A stretch of 39,609 nt of DNA from Candidatus Omnitrophus sp. (GCA_020719005.1 DYQZ01000005.1:1-39609); one strand, 5' to 3'; counted from the stretch's first letter, positions 1 to 8,148 are shown. Notes: a model not told the origin generated them from the sequence alone. Numbers and translations: made by a program.

Positions 1-31
1 GGAGAACCCTGCCCTTCTTTTTCAAAGAGTT

Positions 32-697
32 TCAACTAACTTTAGCATTCCGCCGCTCCATAAAATAAGCATAATCATCAACCCATTTATTCACAGATTC
101 GATACAAATATTATATCTCGCAAGAACCTCTCTTATTTTCTCCGGAGAAGGTTCAGTCCAATTAGGAAAGTCTGACAAGTTGTCCAGTTCTTTTCCAGCC
201 TCCTGATTTTGTTTAGGCGCATCAAAGTTTGCATGATGCCCATTTTCTTGCAATTTAACGCGCCAACGAATCGCTCGACAGAAAATTACTGTGATTCCTT
301 TTCGCCAACGATCTTCCGCCGCTAAAATCTGCTTTTCTTCTATCCCTATACCCCTTAAAGCCTGCACAACCTTATCGTGCAAGATCATTCGTTGCTTCAA
401 AGTCATACTACCCATAAAAGACCCGGCCATTAGATCAGTCAAAGTCGCCTCCGAAGACACCAACGCAATATTCTGAAGCTTCTTCAAAATAACATCAGCC
501 TCCTCGATCTTCTGGTTCATCTTTGCTGTAATCGGCCCCAAAGAAAACTCAACCAAGCGATCAAATTTTGAAATTATCGTCATGAAAACGCCAATTATAA
601 GAGCAACCCATACCAAGGCCATGTCATTGAAGATTATTTTTACGGTAAATGGCGCAATTATAGTAAAAAGGATCCCTGTCCAGAAAAGTACTGCCAT
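32..697 (-). CDS. Hypothetical inner-membrane protein, two N-terminal TM segments
   Basis: I do not recognise this 221-residue protein. Residues about 5-24 and 26-45 form two hydrophobic helices separated by a short turn. An amphipathic helical stretch follows (around 'FDRLVEFSLGPITAKMNQKIEEADVILKKL'), then a largely soluble, charged domain to the C-terminus. This looks like a membrane-anchored cytoplasmic domain. The ATG is preceded by AGGAG at a normal spacing, and the gene has its own promoter (830-857), so it is probably monocistronic. The coding region looks more AT-rich than the housekeeping genes upstream, which suggests later acquisition. No catalytic motif is visible, so no function is assigned. 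Confidence 0.75.
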   Translation of the reverse strand: MAVLFWTGILFTIIAPFTVKIIFNDMALVWVALIIGVFMTIISKFDRLVEFSLGPITAKMNQKIEEADVILKKLQNIALVSSEATLTDLMAGSFMGSMTLKQRMILHDKVVQALRGIGIEEKQILAAEDRWRKGITVIFCRAIRWRVKLQENGHHANFDAPKQNQEAGKELDNLSDFPNWTEPSPEKIREVLARYNICIESVNKWVDDYAYFMERRNAKVS

Positions 698-829
698 TAA
701 AACTCCTTCTCCAACGGTGAATGAAAAGAAACCCGAGCACAGAGCCCGAGTGCATTCATTGCGAACCAGTTCTTAAAACAATAATGATTATTAACGACAC
801 GTTTCCCATAAGCCCCCCAAATGTCGTTT

Positions 830-857
830 ATTCTATCACCAGATCGCCACTTTTCAA
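830..857 (-). promoter_or_regulatory. Sigma-70 type promoter for the 32-697 gene
   Basis: On the minus strand TTGAAA (852-857) and TAGAAT (830-835) are separated by 16 bp, each matching the consensus at 5 of 6 positions. The start codon lies about 130 nt downstream, leaving a long 5' leader (about 700-820) in which I see no convincing riboswitch. Confidence 0.55.
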
Positions 858-879
858 ACGACATCTGCAAGCAACAACC

Positions 880-912
880 CGAAAAATAAAGAGCGGCTAA
901 AAAAGCCGCTCT
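880..912 (-). terminator. Rho-independent terminator after the 947-1297 gene
   Basis: A perfect 9-bp stem AGAGCGGCT/AGCCGCTCT (890-898 with 904-912) has a 5-nt loop. On the minus strand it is followed by TTTATTTTTC. It sits about 35 nt beyond the stop codon of the unknown gene, which supports that gene being transcribed. Confidence 0.85.
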
Positions 913-946
913 CGCTAAGAAGTCTCACCTCACAGGCCACCCGCGT

Positions 947-1297
947 CTAGGCTAACGCAGAGGGTTTGGAGGAGAGAACATGGGTTTTCCACTGAAGGTG
1001 GACCGTCAGGCCATGGCTATACAGAACACGGTAGATGAACCGATGCTGTTTCATATAGACAACGCCCTTGACCCGAAACAGAAACACCTCCGAACGCCCC
1101 TCAGACTCTATCTTCTTCGTGATAAAGACCTCGGGTGCCGGGATATCCTGCGGGATCTGATCCACGCGCGACACGAGATAAACAAAGGTCTTGTTCACCT
1201 GCGTATCGCTTTCTTTATCACACGACACCTCGCGGACAGAAACCGCGCGGCCAACGCGTGAAGTAAGTTCTTTTTTACGGTACACCACATTTTTCAT
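947..1297 (-). CDS. Hypothetical 116-aa protein, unknown function
   Basis: The ORF track opens this frame at a TTG (1384) with no ribosome binding site. The ATG at 1297 is preceded by AAGGTGG at correct spacing, so I take MKNVVYRKKELTS as the N-terminus. The protein is soluble and basic, with no signal peptide or TM segment. Alternating hydrophobic runs ('KTFVYLVSRV', 'EVFLFRVKGVVYM', 'HRFIYRVLYSHGLTVHLQW') suggest a beta-rich fold. I do not recognise a family. It is followed by a strong terminator and preceded by an unusually structured spacer (1386-1600) on the same strand that could be its leader. It is either a small accessory gene or a chance ORF; the RBS and terminator favour a real gene. 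Confidence 0.55.
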   Translation of the reverse strand: MKNVVYRKKELTSRVGRAVSVREVSCDKESDTQVNKTFVYLVSRVDQIPQDIPAPEVFITKKIESEGRSEVFLFRVKGVVYMKQHRFIYRVLYSHGLTVHLQWKTHVLSSKPSALA

Positions 1298-1385
1298 ATA
1301 CCACCTTGGATCCCCAAAATACATGTTCGGATACAGACGATCTATCCGCACTCGAAAGATAACATTTAAAACAGGGGTAAACAAG

Positions 1386-1600
1386 GTGCCCGAGGGCTTC
1401 TCGAGAAAACGTTATTTTCTATGCACGGCTCAAGTCGCTTTGCCTGCCATAACGTGCCACCTCGCCGTCCTCGCTCGCTTAAAACGAGTTTCATCTGATC
1501 GGTGGCCTGAGTAATGCCGACGGGGTTTCTTAGTTAATAGCGCGGAACGTTCCTTCAATGCCGCTCACTGCGGGCGGCAAGGCCTCCGTCACTCGGCGCG
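1386..1600 (-). other. Highly structured intergenic region, candidate cis-regulatory RNA or dispersed repeat
   Basis: This fills most of the 334-bp spacer between plsY and the unknown gene. The stems seen directly are as follows. GTGC/GCAC (1386-1389 with 1423-1426) closes two back-to-back hairpins, CGAG/CTCG (1391-1403) and AGAAAA/TTTTCT (1404-1420). GCCACC/GGTGGC (1456-1461 with 1501-1506) encloses CTCG/CGAG (1474-1488). GCACG/CGTGC (1423-1427 with 1453-1457) competes with both of those. GGAACGTTCC (1544-1553) is a perfect palindrome. Two hairpins with identical 5-nt loops occur: CCGC-TCACT-GCGG (1561-1573) and CCG-TCACT-CGG (1586-1596). I could not match it to a known riboswitch class. On the minus strand it ends about 90 nt before the ATG at 1297. 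Confidence 0.4.
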
Positions 1601-1631
1601 GCAAAGCCAACCAATTCCAGAAAATATACTG

Positions 1632-2264
1632 TTATTTCTCATGAAAAGGAAGCGGGACTTTGGGTTCTTGGCCTTGTAAAAGGCGGTGGATATTGGGGCG
1701 ATGGCGAAAGACAATAAAGACACAAAAGATGATACTGAGCGCTTTTACGCTGAAAGGAGCATCCACAATGATCATGAGAACCGGGAGCAAAAGCCCTGCA
1801 AGGATAGAAGATACGGAAATATAAGCGGTCAACAGAAAACAGATCACCCATGCCAACACACATAAGAAGACAGCCAAACGGATGGATGGAAGCGCAATGG
1901 TCAGACCAATAAGGACACCCAATGAGGTCGCGATCCCCTTCCCACCTTTGAATTGCAAGAAACATGTCCAATTATGCCCGATGACCGCCATGATCGCGGC
2001 CATGATCGGGATATTGGCATCGCCTGGAAAAATAAAACCTGATACCGCTACCGGCACGATGCCCTTAATGATATCCAAAATAAGCACAGTTGCTCCCGGG
2101 CCTTTGCCAAGCACGCGAAAAGCATTCGTTGCCCCCACATTACCTGAGCCATGCTGACGGATATCAATATTCTTTAGGATTTTACCAAAAATAAATGCGG
2201 TCGGAATAGAGCCGATAATATAACTGACGGCGGCAGTGATAAGCATATTAACGAACATCATCAT
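1632..2264 (-). CDS. plsY: Glycerol-3-phosphate acyltransferase PlsY
   Basis: PlsY transfers the acyl group from acyl-phosphate to glycerol-3-phosphate, the first committed step of phospholipid synthesis, at the cytoplasmic membrane. The 210-residue protein has the family's usual size and several hydrophobic helices. It carries the signature loops 'GSGNVGATNAFRVLGK' (around residues 40-55) and 'GHNWTCFLQFKGGKGIATSLGV' (around 97-118), which bind glycerol-3-phosphate and acyl-phosphate. The start at 2264 overlaps the pgsA stop by 17 nt; AAGGTG lies just upstream, favouring the first of three consecutive Met codons. It is last in the block and follows pgsA, so two successive phospholipid genes are co-expressed. 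No clear U-tract terminator follows it. Confidence 0.95.
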   Translation of the reverse strand: MMMFVNMLITAAVSYIIGSIPTAFIFGKILKNIDIRQHGSGNVGATNAFRVLGKGPGATVLILDIIKGIVPVAVSGFIFPGDANIPIMAAIMAVIGHNWTCFLQFKGGKGIATSLGVLIGLTIALPSIRLAVFLCVLAWVICFLLTAYISVSSILAGLLLPVLMIIVDAPFSVKALSIIFCVFIVFRHRPNIHRLLQGQEPKVPLPFHEK

Positions 2265-2811
2265 TGAGCACCTTGATCCCTTCTTTCATATACATGATCC
2301 CTGAAATAACCGTTGAACATAATGCCACCCACCAGACGAACAGTGCCAAATGGAATTGAAGAAAAACAGCAACGATACACACCACCTGAAAGAAGGCGGT
2401 GACCTTGCCCCAAACGTTCGGACGGATCTCAACGATACCGACCTTAAGCTCGACCAGGAAACTGCCCAAGATAAGGATGATATCACGGCTCACGAACGCT
2501 ACGACGAGCCACAGCGGCATGCGCACCGCCCAGTCATGATCCAGCCCTACTTTATATAAACACAACAAAGCGCTGATAAAAAGAAGCTTGTCGGCCAGAG
2601 GGTCGAGGATCGAACCCGCTTTTGTTTTCTGCCGATAGTGACGCGCGATATAACCATCGACCACATCCGTTATTTCAGCGAACAAATAAATACCCAGTGC
2701 ATACCAGCGCAGATATTCACGCGCCTCGGTATAATACATCATCACCGCAATAAAAACGGGTATGAGGATAATACGCCCGATCGTTATTTTATTGGCAAGT
2801 GTTAAAGACAT
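2248..2811 (-). CDS. pgsA: CDP-diacylglycerol-glycerol-3-phosphate 3-phosphatidyltransferase
   Basis: PgsA makes phosphatidylglycerol-phosphate from CDP-diacylglycerol and glycerol-3-phosphate at the inner membrane. The CDP-alcohol phosphotransferase signature D-x2-D-G-x2-A-R-x8-G-x3-D-x3-D is complete ('DVVDGYIAR...GSILDPLAD', about residues 47-70). The 187-residue length and about five to six hydrophobic helices fit the family. The N-terminus 'MSLTLANKITIGRIILIP' is typical of PgsA. It overlaps plsY downstream and follows a small lipoprotein gene by 9 nt. PgsA is favoured over cardiolipin or phosphatidylserine synthase by the N-terminal sequence, although CDP-alcohol transferases are easily cross-annotated. 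Confidence 0.93.
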   Translation of the reverse strand: MSLTLANKITIGRIILIPVFIAVMMYYTEAREYLRWYALGIYLFAEITDVVDGYIARHYRQKTKAGSILDPLADKLLFISALLCLYKVGLDHDWAVRMPLWLVVAFVSRDIILILGSFLVELKVGIVEIRPNVWGKVTAFFQVVCIVAVFLQFHLALFVWWVALCSTVISGIMYMKEGIKVLNDDVR

Positions 2812-2820
2812 AGGGTCTTT

Positions 2821-3177
2821 CTATTCAGGAAGGATTTCCAGCTTGACACCTGTCTCAGGGTCAACCTCAAGCTCACCGCTATAATGCTTTCCTGTCACCG
2901 GCGAATATTTCACGACAACCGGTTTGCCGGCGCCGAGGATCTTGTTGGCGGCATCCCGTGATCCCGGATCGGTCTGAACATCCCGGATCATGCGCTTCAT
3001 ATCACTGTTCGACACATCACGTCCGGTCATCCCGCCCATAACTTTTTGCGCCATATCAAATTGATCATTGGGTGTTTCTTTGGGTGCGGATGATCTGCCG
3101 GAAGCGCATCCGCCGAACAATAAACCGCATAAAAGAAGCATCGGAATAAGTTTCATCTTGCCCGTCACTTGATCCAT
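2821..3177 (-). CDS. Small predicted lipoprotein
   Basis: This 118-residue protein starts with a short basic segment and the hydrophobic run 'KLIPMLLLCGLLFGGC'. It ends in a lipobox-like L-F-G-G-C, so the mature protein would begin with an acylated Cys near residue 24. The remainder is hydrophilic, with a C-terminal 'YSPVTGKHYSGELEVDPETGVKLEILPE' that looks like a small beta unit. I do not recognise a family. The ORF start (3177) overlaps lepB by 13 nt and has AGGG upstream. The internal Met at about residue 8 (3156) gives a more usual signal peptide and is an alternative start. Its position between lepB and pgsA suggests constitutive envelope expression. Confidence 0.75.
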   Translation of the reverse strand: MDQVTGKMKLIPMLLLCGLLFGGCASGRSSAPKETPNDQFDMAQKVMGGMTGRDVSNSDMKRMIRDVQTDPGSRDAANKILGAGKPVVVKYSPVTGKHYSGELEVDPETGVKLEILPE

Positions 3178-3761
3178 CGGACCCTATTCAGCGGCCAGAA
3201 AATGCATTCGGCTTTGCCAAGCACATAATATTCGGGCACAAAGCCCCAATAACGGCTGTCATGGCTGGAGCCGCTATTATCCCCCATCACAAAATAATTC
3301 CCGGTGGGAACAGTGATCTTCTTCCCCTCTATGCCGTATTCACCGCGATTATAATAATGGATATTATCCAGGGCCCCGTCACTCAAGACCTTGTCATTGA
3401 TCAAAACCTTTCCATCCTTGATCTCAACGGTCTCACCGCCAAAAGCGATCAGGCGTTTAATAAAATCCTTATCCCTGGTCACGGGATACTTAAAAACGAT
3501 CACATCGCCCCGTTTTGCCTTAGTGAATCCCGGCAAACGGTATTTAGTGAACGGGAAAAGCGGGCCATACGCGAGCTTGTTCACGAACAAACGGTCCCCT
3601 TCAATGAGTGTCATGCGCATCGAACCCGACGGGATCTTGAAAGGCTGGATCAAGAAAGAACGGATGACCATCGCGAGAATGAATGCGATCACGATCGACT
3701 CTGTCCATTCCCAGATGATCGGTTTCCAATGCGCGATGAATGCCTGCTGTTTGTCTGTCAT
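3165..3761 (-). CDS. lepB: Signal peptidase I
   Basis: LepB cleaves Sec/Tat signal peptides at the outer face of the inner membrane. One N-terminal TM segment (about residues 17-35) precedes the catalytic Ser in 'IPSGSMRMTL' (near residue 46). The general-base Lys is in 'DKDFIKRLIAFGGETVEI', and the box E motif 'MGDNSGSSHDSRYWGFV' is near the C-terminus. At 198 residues it is a compact single-TM enzyme. AAGGA precedes the ATG, and the gene starts 14 nt after lepA, the classic lepA-lepB neighbourhood. All catalytic residues are present. Confidence 0.96.
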   Translation of the reverse strand: MTDKQQAFIAHWKPIIWEWTESIVIAFILAMVIRSFLIQPFKIPSGSMRMTLIEGDRLFVNKLAYGPLFPFTKYRLPGFTKAKRGDVIVFKYPVTRDKDFIKRLIAFGGETVEIKDGKVLINDKVLSDGALDNIHYYNRGEYGIEGKKITVPTGNYFVMGDNSGSSHDSRYWGFVPEYYVLGKAECIFWPLNRVRWIK

Positions 3762-3775
3762 TTCGTTTATCCTTT

Positions 3776-5566
3776 TTATATCTTAAGCGCGGCGAGAAAA
3801 GCCTCTTGAGGCACTTCAACACGCCCAACCTGTTTGAGTTTCTTTTTACCTTCTTTTTGCTTTTCCCACAACTTGCGTTTACGGGAAATGTCGCCGCCAT
3901 AACATTTTGCGGTCACATTCTTGCCCATGGACTTCACGCGCGATGAGGCGATGATGCGCCCATCGCAAGAAGCCTGAATGCGGATCTCGAACAATTGCGC
4001 CGGAATAAGTTCTTTGAGTTTATCGCACAGTTTGGCACCTTTATCATAAGCATGATCCTTATGCACCAGACACGAGAATGCATCGCATTCTTCGTCGTTG
4101 ATGAGGATGTCTAACTTGGTGATGGGAGCCACCTTGTATCCACAAAATTCATAATCGATCGAACCATACCCTTTTGTCGCGGATTTGATCATGTCATTGA
4201 AGTCCACGATGACCTCAGCAAGCGGGATCTCATAAATAACACGCATACGGTCTGAAACGAATTCGCTCTTGATATAAACACCGCGCTTGCGCTTGGTCAA
4301 CTCCATAACAGCGTCCATCGACGTGACCGGGGTCAAGACCGACACTCTAAGCATGGGCTCTTCCACAGACTTGATATCACTCATGCTTGGAAGGTCCGAG
4401 GGGTTCTCAACATCTTTCATGATACCGTCTTTGGTCTCATAACGATACCCGACATTCGGGGTCGTCAAGACAAGGCTCAAATTGTATTCACGCTCGAGGC
4501 GTTCCTGCACGACTTCCATATGAAGCAGCCCTAAGAAACCGCAACGGAACCCGTGCCCGAACGACTGGGATGTTTCAGGCTCAAATGTAAAGCTCGGATC
4601 ATTCAGCCGCAATTTATCGATCGCCACGCGCAGGTCCATATATTCATCCGCCGTTACGGGATACACACCGCAAAAAACCAAGGGCTTAAGCTGACGGTAG
4701 CCTTCCATCGGAGCATCACACGGATTCGCCACATCCGTGATCGTATCACCGACACGGATCTCTTTCGGATCACGCACATTGCAGGTGATATAACCGACCT
4801 CGCCTGTGCCGAGCTCCTTGAGCTTGGTATCAAAAGGTGAGAAACAACCTATCCCCTCGACGGTAAATTCCTGTGCGAGATGCATGAGGCGAATGCGCGA
4901 ACCGATCGCCAACTTACCATCAAAAACACGAACAAAAATAACCACGCCTTTGTAGACATCGAACTTCATATCAAAGATCAGCGCCTTAAGAGGTTTATTC
5001 TCCTCGCCGTAAGGCGCTGGGATAAAGCTCACGATCTTCTCGAATAAGAGATCGATATTAAGACCGACCTTGGCAGAAACTTTCTGGATATCCTCTTCCT
5101 TGAACTTCAACACTTCCTTGAACTGCCGCACCGCTTCATTAGGATCGATATTAGCAATGTCGATCTTATTGATGACCGGCAAGATCTCTAGGTTGTTATT
5201 AACCGCCAGATAATAATTCGCGACGGTCTGCGACTCAACGCCCTGCGATGCATCAATAATAAGAAGAGCCCCTTCACACGCCTTCAGGGATTTCTCGACC
5301 TCATAGGTAAAATCAACGTGCCCGGGAGTATCAATGAGGTTAAGTAGATATTCCTGACCATCTTTGGCTTTATACATGAGCTTGACGGCGGACGCTTTGA
5401 TCGTGATACCGCGTTCGCGCTCAAGGTCCATGTCATCCAACAGCTGATTCTTGAAACTGCGCTCATCAATGGCCCCGCAATGAAGCATGAGCCGGTCAGC
5501 CAACGTGGACTTTCCGTGGTCAATATGCGCGATAATGGAGAAATTACGTATAAGTTCCTGTTTCAT
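3776..5566 (-). CDS. lepA: Elongation factor 4 (LepA), ribosome back-translocation GTPase
   Basis: LepA is a ribosome-binding translational GTPase related to EF-G. The 596-residue length is standard. GTP-binding motifs are visible: G1 'AHIDHGKST' (residues 13-21), G2 'ERGITIKAS', G3 'DTPGHVDF', G4 'NKID'. The LepA-specific C-terminal domain follows, ending in the basic 'GGDISRKRKLWEKQKEGKKKLKQVG' segment that contacts the ribosome. It lies 20 nt downstream of cmk and directly upstream of lepB. The ribosome binding site is weak compared with neighbouring genes, so it may depend on coupling with cmk. Nothing in it is abnormal. Confidence 0.98.
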   Translation of the reverse strand: MKQELIRNFSIIAHIDHGKSTLADRLMLHCGAIDERSFKNQLLDDMDLERERGITIKASAVKLMYKAKDGQEYLLNLIDTPGHVDFTYEVEKSLKACEGALLIIDASQGVESQTVANYYLAVNNNLEILPVINKIDIANIDPNEAVRQFKEVLKFKEEDIQKVSAKVGLNIDLLFEKIVSFIPAPYGEENKPLKALIFDMKFDVYKGVVIFVRVFDGKLAIGSRIRLMHLAQEFTVEGIGCFSPFDTKLKELGTGEVGYITCNVRDPKEIRVGDTITDVANPCDAPMEGYRQLKPLVFCGVYPVTADEYMDLRVAIDKLRLNDPSFTFEPETSQSFGHGFRCGFLGLLHMEVVQERLEREYNLSLVLTTPNVGYRYETKDGIMKDVENPSDLPSMSDIKSVEEPMLRVSVLTPVTSMDAVMELTKRKRGVYIKSEFVSDRMRVIYEIPLAEVIVDFNDMIKSATKGYGSIDYEFCGYKVAPITKLDILINDEECDAFSCLVHKDHAYDKGAKLCDKLKELIPAQLFEIRIQASCDGRIIASSRVKSMGKNVTAKCYGGDISRKRKLWEKQKEGKKKLKQVGRVEVPQEAFLAALKI

Positions 5567-5586
5567 ATTCTTTTCTGTACGAAGTA

Positions 5587-6261
5587 TTATGCTTTGGACT
5601 GGACACGCCGGACGATAAGGTCAACGACCTCGTCGATCGACATGCTGGTCGAGTCAATAATAATAGCATCATCTGCTTTTTTAAGAGGGCCCGCCTTACG
5701 CGTGAAATCCTTATGATCGCGCTCAGCCAAGTCTGCCTTGAGCGCCTGTTCATCAACAGGCTGTCCTTTAGCCTTGAGCTCATCGATACGGCGCTGGCAA
5801 CGGATATCAAAATCCGCATCCAGATAAAACTTGTAGGCTGCATCCGGGAACACCACGGTCCCAAGGTCCCGCCCATCGCCTACCATGGACTGCTCACGCC
5901 CCATCCGGCGCTGCCACTCCAACATCACATGACGGACACCCGGCGTGCGGGCGATATAAAATGTATTATTAGTCACGTCCGTCGAGCGGATCGTTTCGGA
6001 GACATCCTCGCCGTCAAGGGTCACTTTAAGAGGTTTCCCCGCTTCGTTGACCAGATCGATATGTGTCACTTCCGCAAGCTTGATCAGCGCCTGCTCATCT
6101 TCAAGGTTCAATTTCGCACGCAGTGCTTTGACGGTCAGCGCCCGGTACATCGCCCCTGTGTCCATGAACGCGAAGCCAAGCCTCTTCGCCGCCATTTTGG
6201 CAACCGTGCTTTTTCCTGCCCCCGCAGGCCCATCGATAACAACTACAAGATGATCAGCCAT
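5587..6261 (-). CDS. cmk: Cytidylate kinase
   Basis: Cmk phosphorylates CMP and dCMP to their diphosphates. The P-loop 'GPAGAGKST' is near residue 12, followed by 'FMDTGAMYRALT', the NMP-binding segment and 'VGDGRDLGTVVFPDAAYKFYLDAD', all typical of bacterial Cmk. The ORF track begins at a GTG seven codons upstream (6282). I prefer the ATG at 6261 because 'MADHLVVVIDGPAGAGKST' matches the usual N-terminus, gives the standard length (224 aa), and reduces the overlap with tyrA to 8 nt. It lies between tyrA and lepA in the same unit. Confidence 0.95.
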   Translation of the reverse strand: MADHLVVVIDGPAGAGKSTVAKMAAKRLGFAFMDTGAMYRALTVKALRAKLNLEDEQALIKLAEVTHIDLVNEAGKPLKVTLDGEDVSETIRSTDVTNNTFYIARTPGVRHVMLEWQRRMGREQSMVGDGRDLGTVVFPDAAYKFYLDADFDIRCQRRIDELKAKGQPVDEQALKADLAERDHKDFTRKAGPLKKADDAIIIDSTSMSIDEVVDLIVRRVQSKA

Positions 6262-7123
6262 TTTTTTTCTCGAGAAGTTCACGTTTTGTTTTAGCCTGTG
6301 TTAATGCCTGCGTTAATGCCGGCTCATCATGGTCCACAATGGCCTTACGGATATCCGACAAAGAACGGACAGTTTCATCGATCGCTTTAAGGATATGACG
6401 ATAATTCGACGCGCAAATATCATTCCAGATCTTGGGAGAAGACCCCGCGATACGGGTCGTATCCCTGAGTCCCGACGATCCATGGGCCAGCATTTCTTCG
6501 GGGATCGCACGCATAAGCGCAAACGCCACGATATGAGGCAGATGACTTACATAAGCCAGCGCCTCGTCATGTTTAGCCGGCTCCATCATCACTACATTGG
6601 CACCCAAACTTGTCCAAAGATGCTTGATCTTATCTTTCGCAAGGCGGTTCGTCTTTTCGACAGGCGTCATGAGACACGTCGCACCTTTGAAAAGATCCGC
6701 GTTCGCATGCGCCACACCGCTCTTCTCTGAACCTGCCATCGGATGAGACCCGACGAACAGGACATGCTGAGGCAGATATTTCTGTGCTGCCTCAACGATC
6801 GAGACCTTGGTGCTTCCCACATCTGTCATGATGGCGCCGCGTTTGATCGCCTTGATAAATTCTTTATCCTTGATCTGCTCAAGGATCACTTTCACGGGAG
6901 ATGCTAAGATCACCAGATCCGCATGCATGACCGCCTGACGGATATCGGTCGTTCCCTCATCAATGATCCCTTTCTCGCGCGCGGCCTTCATGGAAGCTTC
7001 CTGACGGAATGACCCAACCACTTTACCAGCGAGATTATTCTTCTTAAGCGCCAGGGCCAATGACCCGCCAAGGAGCCCTGTACCAATGATCGCTACTTTT
7101 CCAAACAAATGACGTCTGAACAC
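6254..7123 (-). CDS. tyrA: Prephenate dehydrogenase (or arogenate dehydrogenase)
   Basis: TyrA oxidatively decarboxylates prephenate with NAD(P), giving 4-hydroxyphenylpyruvate for tyrosine. The 289-residue protein begins with a Rossmann motif 'VAIIGTGLLGGSLALAL' and carries the family signature 'VGSHPMAGSEKSGV' (near residue 125). The all-alpha dimerisation domain follows, including 'SHLPHIVAFAL'. There is no fused chorismate mutase or ACT domain. The start is GTG preceded by GAGG. It completes a pheA-hisC-aroF-tyrA cluster. Substrate preference (prephenate versus arogenate) and cofactor cannot be decided from the sequence. Confidence 0.93.
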   Translation of the reverse strand: MFRRHLFGKVAIIGTGLLGGSLALALKKNNLAGKVVGSFRQEASMKAAREKGIIDEGTTDIRQAVMHADLVILASPVKVILEQIKDKEFIKAIKRGAIMTDVGSTKVSIVEAAQKYLPQHVLFVGSHPMAGSEKSGVAHANADLFKGATCLMTPVEKTNRLAKDKIKHLWTSLGANVVMMEPAKHDEALAYVSHLPHIVAFALMRAIPEEMLAHGSSGLRDTTRIAGSSPKIWNDICASNYRHILKAIDETVRSLSDIRKAIVDHDEPALTQALTQAKTKRELLEKKNG

Positions 7124-7131
7124 GTTTTACC

Positions 7132-8148
7132 TCAGATTTCTCTTCCGACGGCGTTCGCCACCGCGGAAAGCTCTTTCATGAGCTGTTGAAAATTATCGAT
7201 CTTAAGCGACTGGGCACCATCCGACCAGGCTTCCTCGGGGTTTTCATGGACCTCAACAACAACCCCATCCGCGCCCGCGGCGATCCCTGCTTTTGCAATA
7301 CTGCTGACCAAACCCCAACGTCCTGTCCCATGGCTCGGGTCCACAATGATCGGTAAATGCGACTTCTGCTTCACGACGGGAACAGCATTGATATCGAGTG
7401 TATTACGCGTTTCGGTCTCAAAGGTGCGGATACCGCGTTCACACAAGATCACATCAAAATTCCCCTGCGCGAGGATATATTCCGCTGACATGAACCATTC
7501 TTTTATCGTCGAGCTGATACCACGCTTGAGGAGCACGGGCTTGCGCGCCTTGCCCACTTCCTTAAGGAGAGAAAAGTTCTGCATATTACGCGCACCGATC
7601 TGCAGCATATCGGCATATTCACACACCAAAGCCACATCACGCGGGTCCATGACCTCGGTCACGGTCGCGATCCCAACCTCTTTCCCGACGGCAGAAAGAA
7701 TACGAAGCCCCTCTTCGCCCATCCCCTGAAAATCATACGGAGATGACCTGGGCTTGAACGCCCCTCCGCGAAGCACGGTCGCCCCCGCGGCCTTGACCTG
7801 GCGGCCGATCGATAAAAGCATGTCATAGCCTTCGATCGAACAAGGACCTGCCATGACAACAGCCTTCTTACCGCCGATCACAACATCTCCACCGACCTTG
7901 ACCCTCGAACCCTCAGGATTCACTTCACGCGATACAAGTTTATACGGTGCCAATACCGGCATGACCTTTTCAACGCCGGGAAAAACTTCCAAGGGAACGA
8001 TCTGAAGTTTATCTTCGGGGCCGATAAGCCCGATGACCGTACGTTCAGCGCCGCGCGACACATTGGCCTTCAGCCCCATCTTGCCTGTTTTATCAAGGAT
8101 ATGCTGAATATTCTCTTCTGTAGCGCCTGGTTTTAAAACAACGATCAT
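7132..8148 (-). CDS. aroF: 3-deoxy-7-phosphoheptulonate (DAHP) synthase
   Basis: This enzyme condenses phosphoenolpyruvate and erythrose-4-phosphate, the first step of the shikimate pathway. It is the KDO8PS-related type with an N-terminal ferredoxin-like regulatory domain (residues about 1-70, 'MIVVLKPGATEENIQHILD'), as in Thermotoga-type enzymes. The TIM barrel follows with 'MAGPCSIE', 'GGAFKPRSSPYDFQG', 'QIGARNMQNFSLL' and 'IVDPSHGTGRW', which supply metal and PEP ligands. The N-terminal domain suggests feedback control by tyrosine or phenylalanine (inference). AAGGAG precedes the ATG, and the gene overlaps hisC by 4 nt. Confidence 0.95.
   Translation of the reverse strand: MIVVLKPGATEENIQHILDKTGKMGLKANVSRGAERTVIGLIGPEDKLQIVPLEVFPGVEKVMPVLAPYKLVSREVNPEGSRVKVGGDVVIGGKKAVVMAGPCSIEGYDMLLSIGRQVKAAGATVLRGGAFKPRSSPYDFQGMGEEGLRILSAVGKEVGIATVTEVMDPRDVALVCEYADMLQIGARNMQNFSLLKEVGKARKPVLLKRGISSTIKEWFMSAEYILAQGNFDVILCERGIRTFETETRNTLDINAVPVVKQKSHLPIIVDPSHGTGRWGLVSSIAKAGIAAGADGVVVEVHENPEEAWSDGAQSLKIDNFQQLMKELSAVANAVGREI

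Noticed and set aside
718-765. Possible attenuator in the leader of the 32-697 gene (CCCGAG repeats flanked by TGAATG/CATTCA)
   Set aside because: The inner CCCGAG copies are direct rather than inverted repeats, so no stable stem forms and no U-tract follows.
1191-1514. 107-aa plus-strand ORF over the structured spacer
   Set aside because: It is antisense to the 947-1297 gene and the structured region, with no RBS; more likely a by-product of GC-rich structure.
1386-1600. Possibility of 6S RNA, tmRNA or a group II intron remnant
   Set aside because: There is no end-to-end complementarity with a central bubble, no tag ORF or tRNA-like domain, and no domain V signature, so I left it as an unclassified structured region.
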